Below, piece after piece: positions 61,764 to 64,000 of a stretch of DNA of 64,000 nt (the first letter of the stretch is position 1; the number at the start of each line of letters is the position of its first letter). Source of the DNA: Streptomyces camelliae (GTDB lineage Bacteria > Actinomycetota > Actinomycetes > Streptomycetales > Streptomycetaceae); contig NZ_CP115300.1 of NCBI RefSeq assembly GCF_027625935.1, positions 8,122,001-8,186,000 on the forward strand. The letters run 5' to 3'. A program made the translations under genes and the position numbers. Below the pieces are notes generated by a model. The model was not told where the DNA came from, did no database searches, and worked only from the letters and a program-made list of their open reading frames with translations.

Positions 61764-61881
61764 CTGAGGGTCCTTCCGTGCGGGGCCGTACAACCGAACG
61801 ACACCATCCGTGATCAAGTGACGTCGATTGCGCACACAGGGTAATCCTCCGGTGCTGTTGAGGCGGCGGGACACCCCGGAT

Positions 61882-63498
61882 CTACGGCCGGTCCGCCGCC
61901 ACCGCCACCTCCCGCGCCCACCGGTAGTCGGCCTTGCCGCTCGGGGAGCGCTGGATGGACTCCGTGATCACCAGCTGGCGGGGGACCTTGTAGCCCGCCA
62001 GCCGGGTACGGCAGTGGGTCTGGATGTCGGCCAGGGAGGGCCGGGACGCTCCCTCGCGCAGCTGCACCACGGCCGCCACATGGTTGCCCCAGGTCGCGTC
62101 CGGTACTCCGGCGACGAGCGCGTCGTACACGTCCGGATGCGCCTTGAGCGCCTGCTCGACCTCCTCGGGATAGACCTTCTCGCCCCCGGTGTTGATGCAC
62201 TGCGAACCCCGGCCGAGCACGGTGACCACGCCGTCCTCGTCGACCGTCGCCATGTCGCCGAGCAGCACCCAGCGCTGTCCGTCCTGCTCGAAGAAGGTCT
62301 CGGCGGTCTTGCGCGGGTCGTTGTAGTAGCCGAGCGGCACATGGCCGCACTGGGCGACCCGGCCGACCTCGCCCACCGCGACCGGCTCGTGTGTCCCCGG
62401 ATCCACCACCTGCGTACGGGAGTTGACCCGGATGCGAAAGCCCCGCTCGGGCCCGGAGTCCTCGGTCGCCGTGCCGTTGAAGCCAGACTCGGAGGAGCCG
62501 AAGTTGTTCAGGAGCATCGCGTTCGGGATCAGCTCCCGGAACTGCCTGCGCACCGTCTCCGACATGATCGCGCCGGAGGAGGAGACGCTGAACAGGGTCG
62601 AGCAGTCCGTGCCCTTCAGCGGTCCGCCGAGCGCGTCGATCAGCGGGCGGAGCATCGCGTCGCCGACCAGCGACATGCTGGTGACCTTCTCCTTCTCGAT
62701 GGTCCGCAGCACCTCTTCCGGCACGAACTTGCGGTGCAGGACGACGCGTTGGCCGAAGTTGAAGCCGATGAACGCGGTGAGCGTCGAGGTGCCGTGCATC
62801 AGCGGGGGAGTGGGGAAGAAGGTGATCCCGGTGCCGCCGGCCGCGACTCGTTCGGCCAGTTCCTCCGGCGTCTTCACCGGCTCCCCGGTCGGTGCCCCAC
62901 CGCCCAGCCCCGCGAAGAACAGGTCTTCCTGACGCCACATCACCCCTTTGGGCATACCCGTCGTGCCACCGGTGTAGATGATGAACTGGTCGTCCCCGGA
63001 ACGCGCCGGGAAACCCCGCTCGGGCGACCCGGCCGCCTCCGCGTCCGCGAACGGCACCGCCCCCGGCACCTCTGCCGCCCCCGCCCCCACGCACAGCAGA
63101 TGCCGCAGCCCCGGTGCCCGCGGCAGCGCCCCCGCCACCCGGTCCGCGAACTCCGCGTCGAAGACCAGCGCGACCAGGTCGGCGTCCCGGTAGAGGTACA
63201 CCAACTCCTCTTCGACATAACGGTAGTTGACGTTGACCGGGACGACCCGTGCCTTCAGGCAGGCCAGCACCGTCTGGAGGTATTCGACGCCGTTGTACAG
63301 GTGGAGGCCCAGGTGTTCCCCGGGGCGGATCCCGCTGTCGATCAGGTGGTGGGCGACGCGGTTGGCGGCCGCGTCCAGCTCCGCGTAGGTCAGACGGCGT
63401 TCCGCGCCGGTGCCGGGACGGTCGAGGTACACGAGCGCCTCGCGGTCCGCGGCCACGTCGACGACCGACTCGAACAGATCGGCAAGGTTGTACTCCAC
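61882..63498 (-). CDS. Acyl-CoA synthetase (FadD-type)
   Basis: A 538-residue acyl-adenylating enzyme: P-loop YTGGTTGMPKGVMW, FGSSESG, GRGSQCINTGGEKVYPEEVEQ and SPSGKADYRW with the catalytic Lys. The Gly in YTGGTTG (for YTSGTTG) and the SMSLVGDAMLRPL segment are features of actinobacterial sterol/long-chain FadD enzymes. The GTG start has GGAGGAG upstream. Divergent from an enoyl-CoA hydratase gene with a CTGAC-N5-GTCAG dyad between, so the two genes are likely co-regulated. Confidence 0.92.
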   Translation of the reverse strand: MEYNLADLFESVVDVAADREALVYLDRPGTGAERRLTYAELDAAANRVAHHLIDSGIRPGEHLGLHLYNGVEYLQTVLACLKARVVPVNVNYRYVEEELVYLYRDADLVALVFDAEFADRVAGALPRAPGLRHLLCVGAGAAEVPGAVPFADAEAAGSPERGFPARSGDDQFIIYTGGTTGMPKGVMWRQEDLFFAGLGGGAPTGEPVKTPEELAERVAAGGTGITFFPTPPLMHGTSTLTAFIGFNFGQRVVLHRKFVPEEVLRTIEKEKVTSMSLVGDAMLRPLIDALGGPLKGTDCSTLFSVSSSGAIMSETVRRQFRELIPNAMLLNNFGSSESGFNGTATEDSGPERGFRIRVNSRTQVVDPGTHEPVAVGEVGRVAQCGHVPLGYYNDPRKTAETFFEQDGQRWVLLGDMATVDEDGVVTVLGRGSQCINTGGEKVYPEEVEQALKAHPDVYDALVAGVPDATWGNHVAAVVQLREGASRPSLADIQTHCRTRLAGYKVPRQLVITESIQRSPSGKADYRWAREVAVAADRP

Positions 63499-63598
63499 CG
63501 CTCCTCCTGACCCCGGCAGCCCCGGCGAAGAAAGGTGCTCGCTTCGCCGGTCATCAGAGCAAAGGGCGCTGCAACTGTGAAGGGTCCTCACCAACAAA

Positions 63599-63615
63599 TC
63601 TGACTGTCTGTCAGA
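63599..63615. promoter_or_regulatory. CTGAC-N5-GTCAG operator in divergent promoter
   Basis: TCTGACTGTCTGTCAGA is a perfect inverted repeat with a 5-bp spacer, 66 bp from the enoyl-CoA hydratase start and 101 bp from the fadD start. Same site as at 49795. Confidence 0.75.
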
Positions 63616-63680
63616 AAACCCTTGAAGTGCCTCCCCGGCTACTGCAACCTGTTCTCGTTCTCACCGAGGGAGGATGGCCC

Positions 63681-64000
63681 ATGGGCGGGACGGAACACCT
63701 CACCGTGCGGCGCGAGGGCGCCACACTGGTGCTCACACTCAACCGGCCCGACGCCAGGAACGCGCTCTCGCTTCCGATGCTCGTCGGCCTGTACGACGGC
63801 TGGCTGGAGGCCGACGCGGACGACGCGATCCGCTCGATCGTGCTCACCGGCGCGGGCGGATCCTTCTGCGCCGGCATGGACCTGAAGGCGCTCGCCGGGA
63901 ACGGCATGGCGGGAGAGCACTACCGCGACCGGCTCAAGGCCGACCCCGATCTGCACTGGAAGGCGATGTTGCGCCACCACCGCCCGCGCAAACCGGTCAT
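63681..64000 (+). CDS. Enoyl-CoA hydratase/isomerase (crotonase family), 3' end cut
   Basis: The visible 106 residues show the crotonase fold: VRREGATLVLTLNRPDARNALS and then GAGGSFCAGMDLKAL, which forms the oxyanion hole. Catalytic residues further on are outside the window. It hydrates enoyl-CoAs in beta-oxidation-like pathways or isomerises them. The ATG has GGAGG about 8 nt upstream. It is divergent from the fadD gene. Confidence 0.9.
   Translation, partial: MGGTEHLTVRREGATLVLTLNRPDARNALSLPMLVGLYDGWLEADADDAIRSIVLTGAGGSFCAGMDLKALAGNGMAGEHYRDRLKADPDLHWKAMLRHHRPRKPV

Overview
The window is high-GC actinobacterial DNA and almost certainly a Streptomyces chromosome. The signs are strong third-position G/C bias, frequent GTG (and one TTG) starts, GGAGG-type ribosome binding sites, a dense set of TetR-family regulators, SpoIIE/STAS/ANTAR signalling proteins, a PASTA-less Ser/Thr kinase, a GH75 chitosanase and a Dha kinase of the PTS type. 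No rRNA, tRNA, CRISPR array, insertion sequence or prophage was recognised.

Layout. 0-6.5 kb: a MoxR AAA+ ATPase (cut by the left edge) with a partner of unknown function, a PrmC-like glutamine methyltransferase preceded by a possible coupled leader ORF, a PAS-PAS-GAF-SpoIIE phosphatase and a secreted protein. 6.5-12.2 kb: a small conserved protein, a FadH-like dienoyl-CoA reductase with a perfect 20-bp palindrome upstream and a PadR regulator behind it, a secreted membrane-anchored protein, a wrecked FN3 lipoprotein gene and a secreted GH75 chitosanase. 12.2-13.0 kb is non-coding and made of decayed tandem repeats. 13.0-17.5 kb: dhaKLM, then two STAS-type signalling proteins. 17.5-21.2 kb: a frameshifted SDR, a TetR regulator and an MMPL exporter.

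21.4-27.6 kb is the most coherent accessory locus. A TetR regulator sits beside a TPR protein and a DUF4331 protein (the latter with an in-frame TGA), and divergently from these runs an operon of an unknown protein, a Dyp-type peroxidase and a catalase-like haem protein. The same 17-bp operator occurs once at the tetR promoter and twice in the divergent promoter of the peroxidase operon. 27.7-31.1 kb: two paralogous TetR regulators flank a 14-TM MFS exporter. 31.2-32.0 kb holds a DUF2993 protein.

32.0-41.9 kb is an aromatic-catabolism region. A TetR regulator is divergent from an intact operon: extradiol (VOC) dioxygenase, FAH-family hydrolase, FAD hydroxylase, acetoacetyl-CoA synthetase, DoxX-like protein. 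Next to it is a decaying meta-pathway block (hydratase remnant, acetaldehyde dehydrogenase with at least four lesions, N-truncated 4-hydroxy-2-oxovalerate aldolase), still accompanied by an intact IclR regulator with its palindrome. 42.0-47.4 kb: RpiB-like isomerase, DUF6479 protein, acyl-CoA dehydrogenase with a KstR-like operator, DUF2236 oxygenase, and a Ser/Thr kinase fused to eight 42-residue TPR-like repeats. 47.4-48.15 kb is another non-coding tandem-repeat block (171-bp and 69-bp units).

48.2-64.0 kb is dominated by CoA-ester metabolism: a CrtI-like oxidoreductase, nitronate monooxygenase plus acyl-CoA synthetase, a penicillin/AHL-acylase-type Ntn hydrolase, a second acyl-CoA synthetase, an S1-domain protein, an ArsR regulator, phenylacetate-CoA ligase (paaK) with a strong palindrome, an alpha/beta hydrolase, a membrane sulfatase-fold protein, a third acyl-CoA synthetase and a divergent enoyl-CoA hydratase cut by the right edge. 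A shared CTGAC-N5-GTCAG palindrome upstream of the nitronate monooxygenase operon and in the last divergent promoter suggests one regulator, not encoded here, controls both.
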